From Kastovskya adunca ATA6-11-RM4 (lineage in GTDB: Bacteria > Cyanobacteriota > Cyanobacteriia > Cyanobacteriales > Coleofasciculaceae): a stretch of DNA of 64,000 bases. Location: assembly GCA_019359445.1 (NCBI GenBank), contig JAHHHJ010000014.1:1-64000 (forward strand). The letters are read 5' to 3'. The notes beneath the pieces are model-generated. The model was not told the DNA's origin, did no database searches, and was given only the letters and a program-made list of their open reading frames with translations. Below are positions 28,321 to 37,522 of the stretch, in pieces. Numbering within the stretch: position 1 is the stretch's first letter; every line of letters begins with the position of its first letter. Made by a program: the position numbers and the translations under genes.

Positions 28321-28362
28321 GAAAGACACTCATTCATCTGGATGAGTGGTTGGGTCTTTTTC
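28321..28362. terminator. Two-part hairpin downstream of the EF-hand gene
   Basis: Outer stem GAAAGAC/GTCTTTTTC and inner stem ACTCAT/ATGAGT around an 8-nt loop. T5 follows on the plus strand; on the minus strand it lies 43 nt after the EF-hand stop. Could serve either direction. Confidence 0.6.
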
Positions 28363-28404
28363 AAACAGCTCAGTTCTTGTCCGCGAAGTTGGAGGCGAGC
28401 GCGT

Positions 28405-28632
28405 TTAGTCTAAATTCCCTGCTTTCTTAACAGCTTGTTTCAAGTCTTCAAAGGTAATATTACCCTCTTCATCTCGATACATCGCTAGCATTTCCTGGGG
28501 GCTAGTACCTGTTTCTGCTGAAATGACTGCATTTAACGCCGGGCTTAAAAAAAGCTCATTACTCGATACTTTGCCATCTTGATCGGAATCCAAGGTATTA
28601 AAAAGAGATTGAAGCTCTTGCTCAGTTGCCAT
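28405..28632 (-). CDS. EF-hand calcium-binding protein (CSE-like)
   Basis: 75 residues, soluble. The first EF-hand loop DSDQDGKVSSNE (15-26) has all canonical calcium ligands. The second (near 52-63, RDEEGNITFEDL) is degenerate but in place. Size and arrangement fit CSE, the calcium sensor EF-hand protein of filamentous cyanobacteria, which affects photosynthesis and filament behaviour in Anabaena. Monocistronic. The EF-hand is certain; orthology to CSE is likely. Confidence 0.9.
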   Translation of the reverse strand: MATEQELQSLFNTLDSDQDGKVSSNELFLSPALNAVISAETGTSPQEMLAMYRDEEGNITFEDLKQAVKKAGNLD

Positions 28633-28921
28633 AAATTTCTCTCTGAATTAATTTTTTCAATTCAATATCTCAAGATTTTGAAAAAACTGAGTCTGACTAA
28701 GGATATAGATGTAGTCCTAATCCTAAAAACTTAATCTATAGTAGCTGTTTTGACTAAGTTGTCTGTTGCCGTCGCCTGTAATAAGACGATTCAGACCCCC
28801 TTTTTCAACGTAAAGCCCGCCTTGAAGTCTCAGGCATTCGTAAAGGTTCTGAAGCCCTCATGCAATCCAGAGTTAATATGAAGCTAAGGCAGATCAGCCC
28901 TTCAGACACCGTGGCTCCTGG

Positions 28922-29155
28922 CTACATTGCCGTCGTTGAATTTGGCACTCCCAAAGCACGGATCGTGGAAAAATGCAGGACGTAGAAACCCTTCATCGAG
29001 AAGCAATGGGACAGAATCACACCCGTCCACATATGGCGTTCGTATCCGTAGTCGGTCGGTCGTTGTCTCAGCACCATCGCTTTCAGTTGCTGTTGCTGTT
29101 CTGGGGTTAACCGACTGAGCTTCTGATGCCGAACTAACGAGGAAGGAGTGAACAC
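28922..29155 (-). pseudogene. IS630-type transposase fragment
   Basis: LTPEQQQQLKAMVLRQRPTDY followed by ERHMWTGVIL is the winged-helix linker region of IS630 transposases. The preceding HTH and the whole DDE domain are missing; sequence after about residue 45 is unrelated. It begins 4 bp from the end of the HDAC gene, as if the element landed there and decayed. A second frame (28902-29171) over the same DNA is a shadow. Confidence 0.7.
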
Positions 29156-29158
29156 CCC

Positions 29159-30076
29159 CTAAACCAAACACTTCTCAATCGTGGCGATAACGGACTGCGC
29201 TAGGGCAGCTAGATGATAGCCCCCTTCTAAACCAAAAACAATGCGACGCGTCAGTTGCAGACAGTATTCTGTGAATAAGCCATAATCTTCCGGCTCTAAT
29301 GCTATGCCTGCTAGAGGGTCAGCACTGTTGGCATCGTAACCTGCACTTACCAGCAGCAAATCCGGCTGAAAGTTGTGCAAAAACGGCATGACTTTCTCCT
29401 CGAACATCGGCTGGTAATCTACCAATTTGCTACCGATGGGCATCGGGATATTCAGCACATTGTTGTACTGTCCGCTCTCACTGGCGGCACCTGTACCGGG
29501 GTAGCAAGGCGATTGATGTAAGGAACAGTAGGCAATGTTGGGCTGGCTTTCGACAATGTCCTGGGTGCCGTTGCCGTGATGGACATCCCAATCTAGGATA
29601 GCAACGCGCTCTATATTGGGTTGCTGGAGGGCATAGTAAGACGCGATCGCTGCATTAGAAAATAGACAAAACCCCATACCCCGATTGCGTTCGGCATGAT
29701 GACCCGGTGGACGCGCCAACACAAAAGCCGGGTTATTCGTCGCTATCACCCGGTCTACCCCATCTAACCAGGCATTCACCGCGAATAATGCCACCTGGTA
29801 GCTTTCTGGGGAAATAGATGTGTCTGCATCCAGCAGCCCACCACCACTACTGGCAATGCTCTTGACTAGGTCAATGTAGTTCTGAGAGTGGACTTGCTCT
29901 AGCAGGGGCATTACCGAGCGTTGCTCAACAGGTGTTGGTAGTTGCCACTCGATTTGATCGGCCCAAGTCGTCGCTTTCAATGCGCCCACAATTGCCCTCA
30001 ATCGTTCAGGTCGCTCTGGGTGAAATCGACCAGTTTTGTGGTTGAGAAACTCATCAGAGTAAATAACTGGCAACAT
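29159..30076 (-). CDS. Histone deacetylase family protein
   Basis: 305 residues, full length. Conserved arginase/deacetylase motifs: HPERPERL, RPPGHHAERNRGMGFCLFSN (His-His and Tyr-adjacent region), DWDVHHGNGTQ (zinc Asp and His), LLVSAGYDA (zinc Asp) and LEGGYHL. In bacteria these zinc hydrolases act on acetylated amines or proteins. Isolated gene; substrate unknown. Confidence 0.93.
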   Translation of the reverse strand: MLPVIYSDEFLNHKTGRFHPERPERLRAIVGALKATTWADQIEWQLPTPVEQRSVMPLLEQVHSQNYIDLVKSIASSGGGLLDADTSISPESYQVALFAVNAWLDGVDRVIATNNPAFVLARPPGHHAERNRGMGFCLFSNAAIASYYALQQPNIERVAILDWDVHHGNGTQDIVESQPNIAYCSLHQSPCYPGTGAASESGQYNNVLNIPMPIGSKLVDYQPMFEEKVMPFLHNFQPDLLLVSAGYDANSADPLAGIALEPEDYGLFTEYCLQLTRRIVFGLEGGYHLAALAQSVIATIEKCLV

Positions 30077-30424
30077 AGTTTTAGAAACCCCAGGGCAACA
30101 CCATACTTTTAAAGATTTTATCTAAAATCAACCTTCCCGTATCAGGAAATCAACACATAAAGTGAGATTTGATGTTGAACTGACGTTTGGAAGTTGACTA
30201 TAATTTAGCTAGCAAAATATTTCAAAATACAACTAACTACCCCTGCAAAAATTTTATTTCTGAAGGGGGATGCAATACATTTCAGCATTAATTGCAAGCG
30301 ATAAATAAGCAATTTCAGTCATTCATAAAGGTGCTTTATGTTAATTTTTCATAACAGGCATGTCTAGGATAAAGCCTCAGTTTTAAGCTTAAGAATAAAC
30401 TTCTTTTAATATCGGAATTGGCTC
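30077..30424. other. Divergent promoter region, 348 bp
   Basis: AT-rich spacer between the leftward HDAC gene and the rightward small membrane protein. No frame, repeat or hairpin that I could support. Confidence 0.5.
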
Positions 30425-30622
30425 ATGGAATGCAGGAAAGCAGCCGGACTCCTTGTTGGTTTGTTTTTGTCTACCTGTTTGTTTTGTTGGTTGATGACTA
30501 GTAACACAATTTTTGGCCCAATCGCAGTAACAACTTTCTCTATAGGAGGAATTTTGTTAATTAGCTCTCTGGGAATTATGGCTGTTACTATTTTAGATCA
30601 TCAGCGCCTTGGCAAACATTAA
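30425..30622 (+). CDS. Small two-helix membrane protein
   Basis: 65 residues. Two hydrophobic segments, about 7-25 (GLLVGLFLSTCLFCWLM) and 35-58 (TTFSIGGILLISSLGIMAVTIL), then a short polar tail. Not recognised. ATG start at 30425; ribosome site weak. Coding status is likely from its clean two-helix pattern. Confidence 0.6.
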   Translation: MECRKAAGLLVGLFLSTCLFCWLMTSNTIFGPIAVTTFSIGGILLISSLGIMAVTILDHQRLGKH

Positions 30623-31094
30623 CAAGATTTCAGTCACTTATTTAAGCTAATTAAGTAGAGGAGAACACATCACCTGTGAAGCACTCTATTTTTAAAAATA
30701 GGTTCGTAGTCAGGGCTTAAGCTCTACTTTGGGGCGAAAGCCTTTTACAAATCTTTAATTATTTACACGTCCTACTTATTTAGGTTTTTTAAGCTCAATA
30801 ACCCCAAAAATTTCTAATAATTTTAGTTATTAAAGTCGGTATTTAGTCAGCGGCGATGAATAAGTTTTGCAGAGCCAAGACTTCTATGCTGTAAGGCAAT
30901 AACTCTTTTTATAGAATCTCTCTGACTCCACACCTACCGCCTCCCAGCAGCAGCGGCTGCCGAGAGGGTAATTGTGTTAAAATTTTAGAAGAAACAATCA
31001 ATATTTGGCAACTATTTGAACGAAAAGTGGTATCTTTTACGGCTTTTCTCGTCTTAGCTGCCAAATTCTAATTTTTAATGGAGAAATTCATTCT
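30623..31094. other. 472-bp spacer upstream of gyrA
   Basis: Holds a perfect 16-bp palindrome CTATTTTTAAAAATAG (30686-30701) and a CAGCAGCAGCGGCTGCC stretch near 30951, similar in type to the AGCGGC hairpin at 28006. The gyrA promoter must lie here. No gene-like frame seen. Confidence 0.6.
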
Positions 31095-33689
31095 ATGAGT
31101 ACATCCCAGGAGCGGATCATCCCTACGAATCTGCGGAATGAGATGTCCCAGTCTTACCTGGAATACGCAATGAGCGTAATTGTGGGTAGGGCTTTGCCAG
31201 ATGCCAGGGATGGTCTCAAACCTGTTCATCGGCGGATTCTCTACGCCATGCACGAGCTAGGTTTAACACCAGAGCGCCCCTTTCGGAAGTGCGCTCGTGT
31301 AGTTGGGGAAGTATTGGGTAAGTACCATCCCCACGGAGATACAGCGGTGTATGACGCCTTGGTACGGATGGCGCAGAATTTTTCCATGCGCGAACCGTTG
31401 ATTAATGGACACGGTAACTTTGGCTCAGTAGATAATGACCCCCCGGCTGCAATGCGTTACACGGAGTGTCGTTTGCACACTCTGGCAACCGAGGCGCTGC
31501 TGCGGGATATTGAGTCAGAAACAGTTGATTTTATTGATAACTTTGACGCTTCTCAGCAAGAACCCACCGTCTTACCCGCCCGTGTTCCTCAGTTACTGCT
31601 GAATGGCTCCAGTGGGATTGCCGTGGGGATGGCAACGAATATCCCTCCCCACAACCTAGGAGAGTTGATTGATGGATTGGTGGCACTGATCCACAATCCA
31701 GACCTCACGGATGTGGAGTTGATGAAGTATATCCCAGGCCCGGACTTTCCGACTGGGGGACAGATCCTCGGCACATCAGGAATTAGGGACGCATATACCA
31801 CCGGACGTGGCTCGATTACGATGCGGGGTGTGGCAGAGATCGAGACACTTCAGCAGCGGGGGCGTCCAGACAAAGAAGCGATCATTATCACGGAACTGCC
31901 TTACCAGACCAATAAGGCAGGGATGATTGAGAAGATGGCCGAAATGGTCAACGAAAAGCGCCTAGAAGGGATTTCCGATATTCGAGATGAAAGCGATCGC
32001 GACGGGATGCGGATCGTGATCGAACTTAAGCGCGATGCCTACCCCCGCGTTGTTCTCAACAACCTCTACAAGCAAACGCCCCTACAGATGAACTTTGGGG
32101 CAAACATGCTGGCGTTGGTGAACAACGAACCACAGTTGCTAACGCTGAAGAAGTTCTTGAGCGTTTTCCTCGATTTTCGCATCGAGACGATTATCCGCCG
32201 GACGCAGTACGAACTGCGGAAAGCGGAAGAACGCGACCACCTCCTGCAAGGTCTACTGATCGCCTTAGATAATTTAGACGCAGTAATTGCCCTCATTCGC
32301 AGAGCGGCGGATACCGCTACAGCGCGACAGGGACTCATTGAGCAATTTGGACTCTCCGATGCTCAAGCCGACGCGATTTTGCAAATGCAACTGCGCCGCC
32401 TCACTGCCTTAGAAGCGGAGAAGATTCAGGCAGAACACGAAGAGTTACAAACGCGAATTGCCGACTTGAGAGATATCCTGGCACGGCGCGAGCGCATCCT
32501 AGAGATTATTGAAGCGGAAGTCGATCAGCTTAGAGCCACTCATGCCACTCCCCGGCGCACAGTCATCGAACTGATGGAAGGGGAGTTGGAGGATACGGAC
32601 TTAATTGCCAACGAGCAAGCCATTATCATCCTGACGGAGCAAGGCTACATCAAGCGGATGCCCCTCAATACCTTCGAGGCACAAGCACGGGCAACTCGTG
32701 GCAAAGCCGCAACTCGGATGAAGGAAGATGACGGGGTGGAGCATTTCCTCACCTGCTGCGACCACGACAGTGTTTTGTTCTTTAGCGATCGCGGCGTCAC
32801 CTACTGCCTGAAAGCTTACCAAATCCCCGCCGCTTCCCGGACAGCACGGGGAGTGCCGATTGTGCAGATGCTGCCCATACCCCGCGACGAAAAAATTACC
32901 TCCATCGTCCCTGTGATTGAGTTTGCAGAAGATGAGTATCTAGTGATGCTGACTCGCCAGGGTTACATCAAAAAGACTGCCCTCTCCGCCTTCAAAAGCA
33001 TCCGGGCAAATGGCTTGATTGCTATTTCCCTAGAAGAAGGCGACCAACTGCGCTGGGTACGACGTGCCAGAGTCGATGACAGCATCATCATCGGTTCCCG
33101 TCAGGGGATGGCAATCCACTTCCTCGCCAATCACGATCAGTTGCGTCCTCTCGGTCGCGCCACCAGAGGTGTCCGGGCAATGAAACTCAAAGCCCAGGAT
33201 GAGCTGATTAGTATGGATATCCTACCTAGTCAGGTGGTTGCCAATCTCGGAACTGCTGATGAGACGGACATTGAGGAGGAAACAGAAGACCTGAACGCCG
33301 AGGAAACCGCCGTTGAGGAAACTCTCGTCACCGCAGGACAAGGCCCGTGGGTGCTGGTTGTGACTATGGGAGGCTACGGCAAACGGGTGCCTGTGGGACA
33401 GTTCCGCTTGCAAAATCGCGCCGGAATGGGATTACTGGCAACGAAGTTCAAGTCTCACAAAAATAAGGATAAGTTGGCAGCCCTCCGCATCGTCAATGAA
33501 GATGACGAGTTGATAATTGTCACGACTCGCGGCATTATCATTCGTCAGGCAATTGAAGCGATTTCGCCCCAATCCCGCATGGCAACAGGGGTGAGAGTGC
33601 AGCGCTTAGATGAGGATGATGCGATCGCGGCTGTGGCTTTGGTTCCTCCCTCTACTGAAGATGAGCTAGAACTCGAAGAGAGTGATTAA
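31095..33689 (+). CDS. gyrA: DNA gyrase subunit A
   Basis: 864 residues. The breakage-reunion domain has the active-site Tyr at 122 (AMRYTECRL). The quinolone-determining segment [14 protein letters not shown] has Thr at position 83, where Escherichia coli has Ser, and Asp87 intact. The C-terminal DNA-wrapping domain has degenerate GyrA-box text [12 protein letters not shown] in place of QRRGGKG. An acidic insertion (about residues 715-750) lies between blades. Introduces negative supercoils together with GyrB. lnt follows by 33 bp. Confidence 0.96.
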   Translation: MSTSQERIIPTNLRNEMSQSYLEYAMSVIVGRALPDARDGLKPVHRRILYAMHELGLTPERPFRKCARVVGEVLGKYHPHGDTAVYDALVRMAQNFSMREPLINGHGNFGSVDNDPPAAMRYTECRLHTLATEALLRDIESETVDFIDNFDASQQEPTVLPARVPQLLLNGSSGIAVGMATNIPPHNLGELIDGLVALIHNPDLTDVELMKYIPGPDFPTGGQILGTSGIRDAYTTGRGSITMRGVAEIETLQQRGRPDKEAIIITELPYQTNKAGMIEKMAEMVNEKRLEGISDIRDESDRDGMRIVIELKRDAYPRVVLNNLYKQTPLQMNFGANMLALVNNEPQLLTLKKFLSVFLDFRIETIIRRTQYELRKAEERDHLLQGLLIALDNLDAVIALIRRAADTATARQGLIEQFGLSDAQADAILQMQLRRLTALEAEKIQAEHEELQTRIADLRDILARRERILEIIEAEVDQLRATHATPRRTVIELMEGELEDTDLIANEQAIIILTEQGYIKRMPLNTFEAQARATRGKAATRMKEDDGVEHFLTCCDHDSVLFFSDRGVTYCLKAYQIPAASRTARGVPIVQMLPIPRDEKITSIVPVIEFAEDEYLVMLTRQGYIKKTALSAFKSIRANGLIAISLEEGDQLRWVRRARVDDSIIIGSRQGMAIHFLANHDQLRPLGRATRGVRAMKLKAQDELISMDILPSQVVANLGTADETDIEEETEDLNAEETAVEETLVTAGQGPWVLVVTMGGYGKRVPVGQFRLQNRAGMGLLATKFKSHKNKDKLAALRIVNEDDELIIVTTRGIIIRQAIEAISPQSRMATGVRVQRLDEDDAIAAVALVPPSTEDELELEESD

Positions 33690-33722
33690 GCTAAAAGCAG
33701 GTAGATAGGTAGAACAAAGTCC

Positions 33723-35354
33723 TTGTTAAAGACATCGAAGCTACTGTTGTCCCGTCAGTTGAACGGCTTCCAATTGGGAGTGGCTTTGACTGGCGGCGTG
33801 CTGATGGGAATAACGCCAGCCCCTGTAGAAGCTTGGGGGTTGGCGTGGATTGCCCTGGTTCCCCTGTGGGTTTTGGTTGTTAATGCCGCCAAACAGCAAC
33901 ATCCTTACAAAAGCGCGATCGCCCTAGCTGTAGCGTGGGGATTCGGCTATCACGGCTTGGCACTGTTTTGGGTTACGGGCGTTCACCCGATGACTTGGAT
34001 GGGGGTGCCATGGTTGGCGAGTGTAGCGATCGCGCTTTTTTGCTGGCTTTTCATCACCTTCTGGGGCGTGGCGCTCGTGACATCCTGGTCACTGGGAATG
34101 GTTTTCTTGGAAAAGGCAAAAGCAAAGAAAACCAGGGCAAACGATTCTTTGTTGGTCTTAACTCGTGTCTTGGCTGGTGTCGCCCTTTGGTGTGGCTTGG
34201 AAGCTTTCTGGGGATTGGGGGCTTTGTACTGGACTTCTTTGTCCTATACCCAAAGTCCTCATAACCTAGTAATTTTACACCTCGGTCAGTTGTCGGGGCC
34301 AATGACAGTGACGGCGGCGCTCGTTGCGGTAAATGGCTTGCTAGCTGAAGCCTGGATTCGCTATCAAGAATTGCGCTTGAGAGGGTTAAAATCGGAAAAT
34401 TCCCCCCTTAAATTTGTTGAAAAACCGACAACGCTGGTAATGGTGGCAACGGGGCTGTTAATTGTCCTACACCTGATGGGGCTGGGATTGTACAGTCGTG
34501 CTTTAGCTCAATCCCCAGAAACAGCCCTCAAGGTGGGAATTATTCAAGGAAACATCCCCAACACCATCAAGCTTTACGACGAAGGCAGACGCCGAGCAAT
34601 AACAAACTACACCAACGGCTATCGCACCTTGGCAGATCAAGGAGTAGATGCCGTTTTAACCCCGGAAGGGGCTTTGCCGTTTTTCCAAAGTAAGCTTAGG
34701 GGTAGCGACTTTGTTTCGGCAGTGCGGGAAAAAGGTGTTGTGGCTTGGTTGGGAGCCTTTGGAGAACAGGGCAATAGCTACACCAACAGCTTGTTTACGA
34801 TCGCCAGCGACGGTGAGATCTTCAGCCGTTATAACAAAGTGAAGTTGGTGCCGATTGGGGAGTATGTTCCCTTTGAGCGAGTTTTAGGGATGATTATTCA
34901 GCGGCTGTCGCCTTTGGAGGAACACCAAACGGCAGGTTTGCCGGATCAGGTATTTGAAACGCCGTTTGGTCGGGTAATCGTTGGTATTTGCTATGAATCA
35001 GCGTTTGCCAGTCACTTTCGCGCTCAGGCAGCACGGGGGGGTGAGTTTATCCTCACGGCTTCTAATAATGCCCACTACAGTCAAGCCATGCCAGCACAGC
35101 ACCACGCGCAAGATGTGATGCGGGCAATTGAAACCGATAGATGGGCAGTCCGCGCTACTAATACGGGATATTCGGGAGTTGTAGACCCCCACGGCAGAAC
35201 GGTGTGGATGTCTGATATCAATACTTACGAAATCCACGCCGATACCGTCTATCGCCGGAATACGCGAACTTTGTACGTGGGATGGGGCGATTGGCTGACG
35301 CCAGTTTTGGGGGTGTCGGCGTTAGGGTGTTGGGTTGTTTTTTACCGTCGATAA
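33723..35354 (+). CDS. lnt: Apolipoprotein N-acyltransferase
   Basis: 543 residues, with six or more N-terminal membrane segments and a C-terminal nitrilase-like domain. Catalytic residues visible: Glu in LTPEGALPF, Lys in YNKVKLVPIGEYVP, Cys in VGICYES. It adds the third acyl chain to lipoproteins in the inner membrane. TTG start at 33723, no better ATG nearby. 33 bp after gyrA, so probable read-through transcription. Confidence 0.93.
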   Translation: MLKTSKLLLSRQLNGFQLGVALTGGVLMGITPAPVEAWGLAWIALVPLWVLVVNAAKQQHPYKSAIALAVAWGFGYHGLALFWVTGVHPMTWMGVPWLASVAIALFCWLFITFWGVALVTSWSLGMVFLEKAKAKKTRANDSLLVLTRVLAGVALWCGLEAFWGLGALYWTSLSYTQSPHNLVILHLGQLSGPMTVTAALVAVNGLLAEAWIRYQELRLRGLKSENSPLKFVEKPTTLVMVATGLLIVLHLMGLGLYSRALAQSPETALKVGIIQGNIPNTIKLYDEGRRRAITNYTNGYRTLADQGVDAVLTPEGALPFFQSKLRGSDFVSAVREKGVVAWLGAFGEQGNSYTNSLFTIASDGEIFSRYNKVKLVPIGEYVPFERVLGMIIQRLSPLEEHQTAGLPDQVFETPFGRVIVGICYESAFASHFRAQAARGGEFILTASNNAHYSQAMPAQHHAQDVMRAIETDRWAVRATNTGYSGVVDPHGRTVWMSDINTYEIHADTVYRRNTRTLYVGWGDWLTPVLGVSALGCWVVFYRR

Positions 35355-35416
35355 ACCGAGAGCGTTGTCTAGGTTCAGTAAGATTATTTACGACTAACAG
35401 AAGAATCGCATCGCTT

Positions 35417-37522
35417 TTACGAGATGTTGTCTCTCATCTGTTGCACTCTGCTAAGGATTTTCCTCACTGTCTCGGCGTCGGGTGATTGGAGACGCTGAAA
35501 TATCTCTAGGGATTGCTGCAAATAATCTAGTGCTGTATCAAAGTCTCCTTTATTGTCTGCTAACAACTGCCCCAACATTCCCAACGTCGCCGCTTTCCCT
35601 TGGAGATTACCAATGCGCTCTTCTATTTCTAAGGACTGCTGATAGTAAGCGATCGCTTGCTCAACTTCCCCAGTATCGGCGTAGATACCTGCTAGTTGGT
35701 GTAACGTCGCTGCTTTCCCTTGGAGATTACCAATGCGCTCTTTAATTTCTAAGGACTGCTGATAGTAAGCGATCGCTTGCTCAACTTCCCCAGTATCGGC
35801 GTAGATAGTAGCTAGATTGTGCAACGTCGCCGCTTTCCCTTGAAGATTACCAATGCGCTCTTCTATTTCTAAGGACTGCTGATAGTAAGCGATCGCTTGC
35901 TCAATATCCTCAGTATCGGCGTAGATAGTAGCTAGATTGTGCAACGTCGCCGCTTTCCCTTGAAGATTACCAATGCGCTCGTCTATTTCTAAGGACTGCT
36001 GATAGTAAGCGAGCGCTTGCTCAATTTCCCCAGTATTGGCGTAGATACCTGCTAGTTGGTGCAACGTCGCCGCTTTCCCTTGAAGATTACCAATGCGCTC
36101 GTTTATTTCTAAGGACTGCTGATAGTAAGCGATCGCTTGCTCAATTTCCCCAGTATTGGCGTAGATAATAGCTAGTTGATGCAACGTCGCCGCTTTCCCT
36201 TTGACATCACCAATGCGCTCTTCTATTTCTAAGGACTGCTGATAGTAAACGAGCGCTTGCTCAATTTCCCCAGTATTGGCGTAGATAATAGCTAGTTGAT
36301 GCAACGTCGCCGCTTTCCCTTTGACATCATCAATGCGCTCAAATATTTCTAAGGACTGCTGATAGTAAGCGAGCGCTTGCTCAATTTCCCCAGTATTGGC
36401 GTAGATACCTGCTAGTTGGTGCAACGTCGCCGCTTTCCCTTGGACATCACCAATGCGCTCGTCTATTTCTAAGGACTGCTGATAGTAAACGATCGCTTGC
36501 TCAATTTCCCCAGTATTGGCGTAGATAATAGCTAGTTGGTGCAACGTCGCCGCTTTCCCTTGTACGTCGCCGATGCGCTCTTTGAGTTCTAGAGATTCGT
36601 GATACAGAGCGATCGCTTGTTCAACTTTCCCTAAATTGTTGTAAAGAATTCCTAACTCATAGAGGATGCTTGATTTGGTTAGGGCTAAATCTTCATCGTT
36701 GTTGGTTAGCTGCAATGCTTCTTGAAGTACATTTTCTGCTTTACAAATTTCTCCTATGTTCCTATAAACAATGCCTAGCTGATGCAAAACCGTAACGCGG
36801 GTGTATATGTTTTCCTCCGATGGACTGCGATGATTAGAAGGGCGATACTCCATCAGCAAACGCTGAAGTAAATCTATCCGCTCTCGATTTTCTGCTAATT
36901 CTATGCTTCCTAAAGTTTTTTTAGACTTAATCGTTGTGCTGATTGCATAGTCTTTGGTTAATTTAGCCGTTTGAAAGTGAAAAACTCCCGCTCTCCAAGC
37001 CCAAAAGTCCGGGGCGTATTTTGCTAAACGAGTTAAGGCATAGTCTGGCAGAAACAATAAAATCGGATGGGAAACGCTAGATGTAAAAGCATCGCGAACA
37101 AAGTTAAGGTCTTGGAGGACGAGAGGATACTCTCCGACCATCCCAATCGAGTGTTCCAGACCGCTGATAATTAAAACGAGTTTTTTACTAGGTTCACTCG
37201 TAACGTTGGCTAACGTCTCAACAATGGCATCCCTTAAAAACCGCAAATTTGGATCAGAAAAATTGCAGATGACAAACTGAATATTCTGACACAGGGGATA
37301 GCTTTTAAGAATCTCAATTAAAGTATTTCTATCTCTAGCAAAGTTGATTTCTACAAAACCGATCGTCAACTTTTCATCGGCAAAATCTATAAATGTCAGC
37401 AGTTCAGCTAAAGATTGCTGATTGAGAGCAATAAACTCAGCCACATTCCTCTCCTGAAGTAGAGAAACAGGATCGAGTTTAGGGACTTTTTTTTGCCGCT
37501 TGGAGAGCTTTTTGGAAGGCAT
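35417..37522 (-). CDS. TPR protein with an ATPase-like N-terminal domain
   Basis: 701 residues. The N-terminal ~190 have no P-loop but contain KKLVLIISGLEHSIG and PILLFLPDYALTRLAKYAPDFW, which resembles the N-terminal domain of a cyanobacterial TPR family (degenerate NTPase-like; my inference). After a linker come eleven tetratricopeptide units of about 40 residues (about 230-680), eight of them nearly identical (GKAATLH...LAYYQQSLEI.ERIG). TPRs bind peptides or partner proteins. Its start lies 44 nt inside the upstream ATPase gene, so the two are translated together and probably form one complex. Role unknown; signalling or conflict is plausible. Confidence 0.85.
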   Translation of the reverse strand: MPSKKLSKRQKKVPKLDPVSLLQERNVAEFIALNQQSLAELLTFIDFADEKLTIGFVEINFARDRNTLIEILKSYPLCQNIQFVICNFSDPNLRFLRDAIVETLANVTSEPSKKLVLIISGLEHSIGMVGEYPLVLQDLNFVRDAFTSSVSHPILLFLPDYALTRLAKYAPDFWAWRAGVFHFQTAKLTKDYAISTTIKSKKTLGSIELAENRERIDLLQRLLMEYRPSNHRSPSEENIYTRVTVLHQLGIVYRNIGEICKAENVLQEALQLTNNDEDLALTKSSILYELGILYNNLGKVEQAIALYHESLELKERIGDVQGKAATLHQLAIIYANTGEIEQAIVYYQQSLEIDERIGDVQGKAATLHQLAGIYANTGEIEQALAYYQQSLEIFERIDDVKGKAATLHQLAIIYANTGEIEQALVYYQQSLEIEERIGDVKGKAATLHQLAIIYANTGEIEQAIAYYQQSLEINERIGNLQGKAATLHQLAGIYANTGEIEQALAYYQQSLEIDERIGNLQGKAATLHNLATIYADTEDIEQAIAYYQQSLEIEERIGNLQGKAATLHNLATIYADTGEVEQAIAYYQQSLEIKERIGNLQGKAATLHQLAGIYADTGEVEQAIAYYQQSLEIEERIGNLQGKAATLGMLGQLLADNKGDFDTALDYLQQSLEIFQRLQSPDAETVRKILSRVQQMRDNIS
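35576..36560 (-). repeat. Eight near-identical 120-bp units encoding TPRs
   Basis: Units differ at few positions, mostly in the residue before ERIG and in LAGIY/LAIIY/LATIY. Many units contain one HIP1 octamer in the AIAYY codons; in others it is changed to GCGAGCGC (ALAYY). The homogeneity points to recent duplication or gene conversion. Confidence 0.9.

Larger units (their letters stand above)
27885..28404. other. 520-bp gene-free region with two strong hairpins
   Basis: No protein-like frame. Contains a small stem AGCGGC/GCCGCT (28006-28025), the terminator-like hairpin at 28102-28137, a CCTCT/AGAGG stem near 28232 and the hairpin at 28321-28362. The 28102 hairpin has no gene upstream on its strand, so a small RNA is possible. 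Confidence 0.6.

Noticed and set aside
30695-30712. GGTTCG stretch as possible tRNA T loop
   Set aside because: No paired T stem or acceptor stem around it.
35500-36600. Regular 120-bp repeats, CRISPR-like at first sight
   Set aside because: No spacers; the units are in-frame TPRs.
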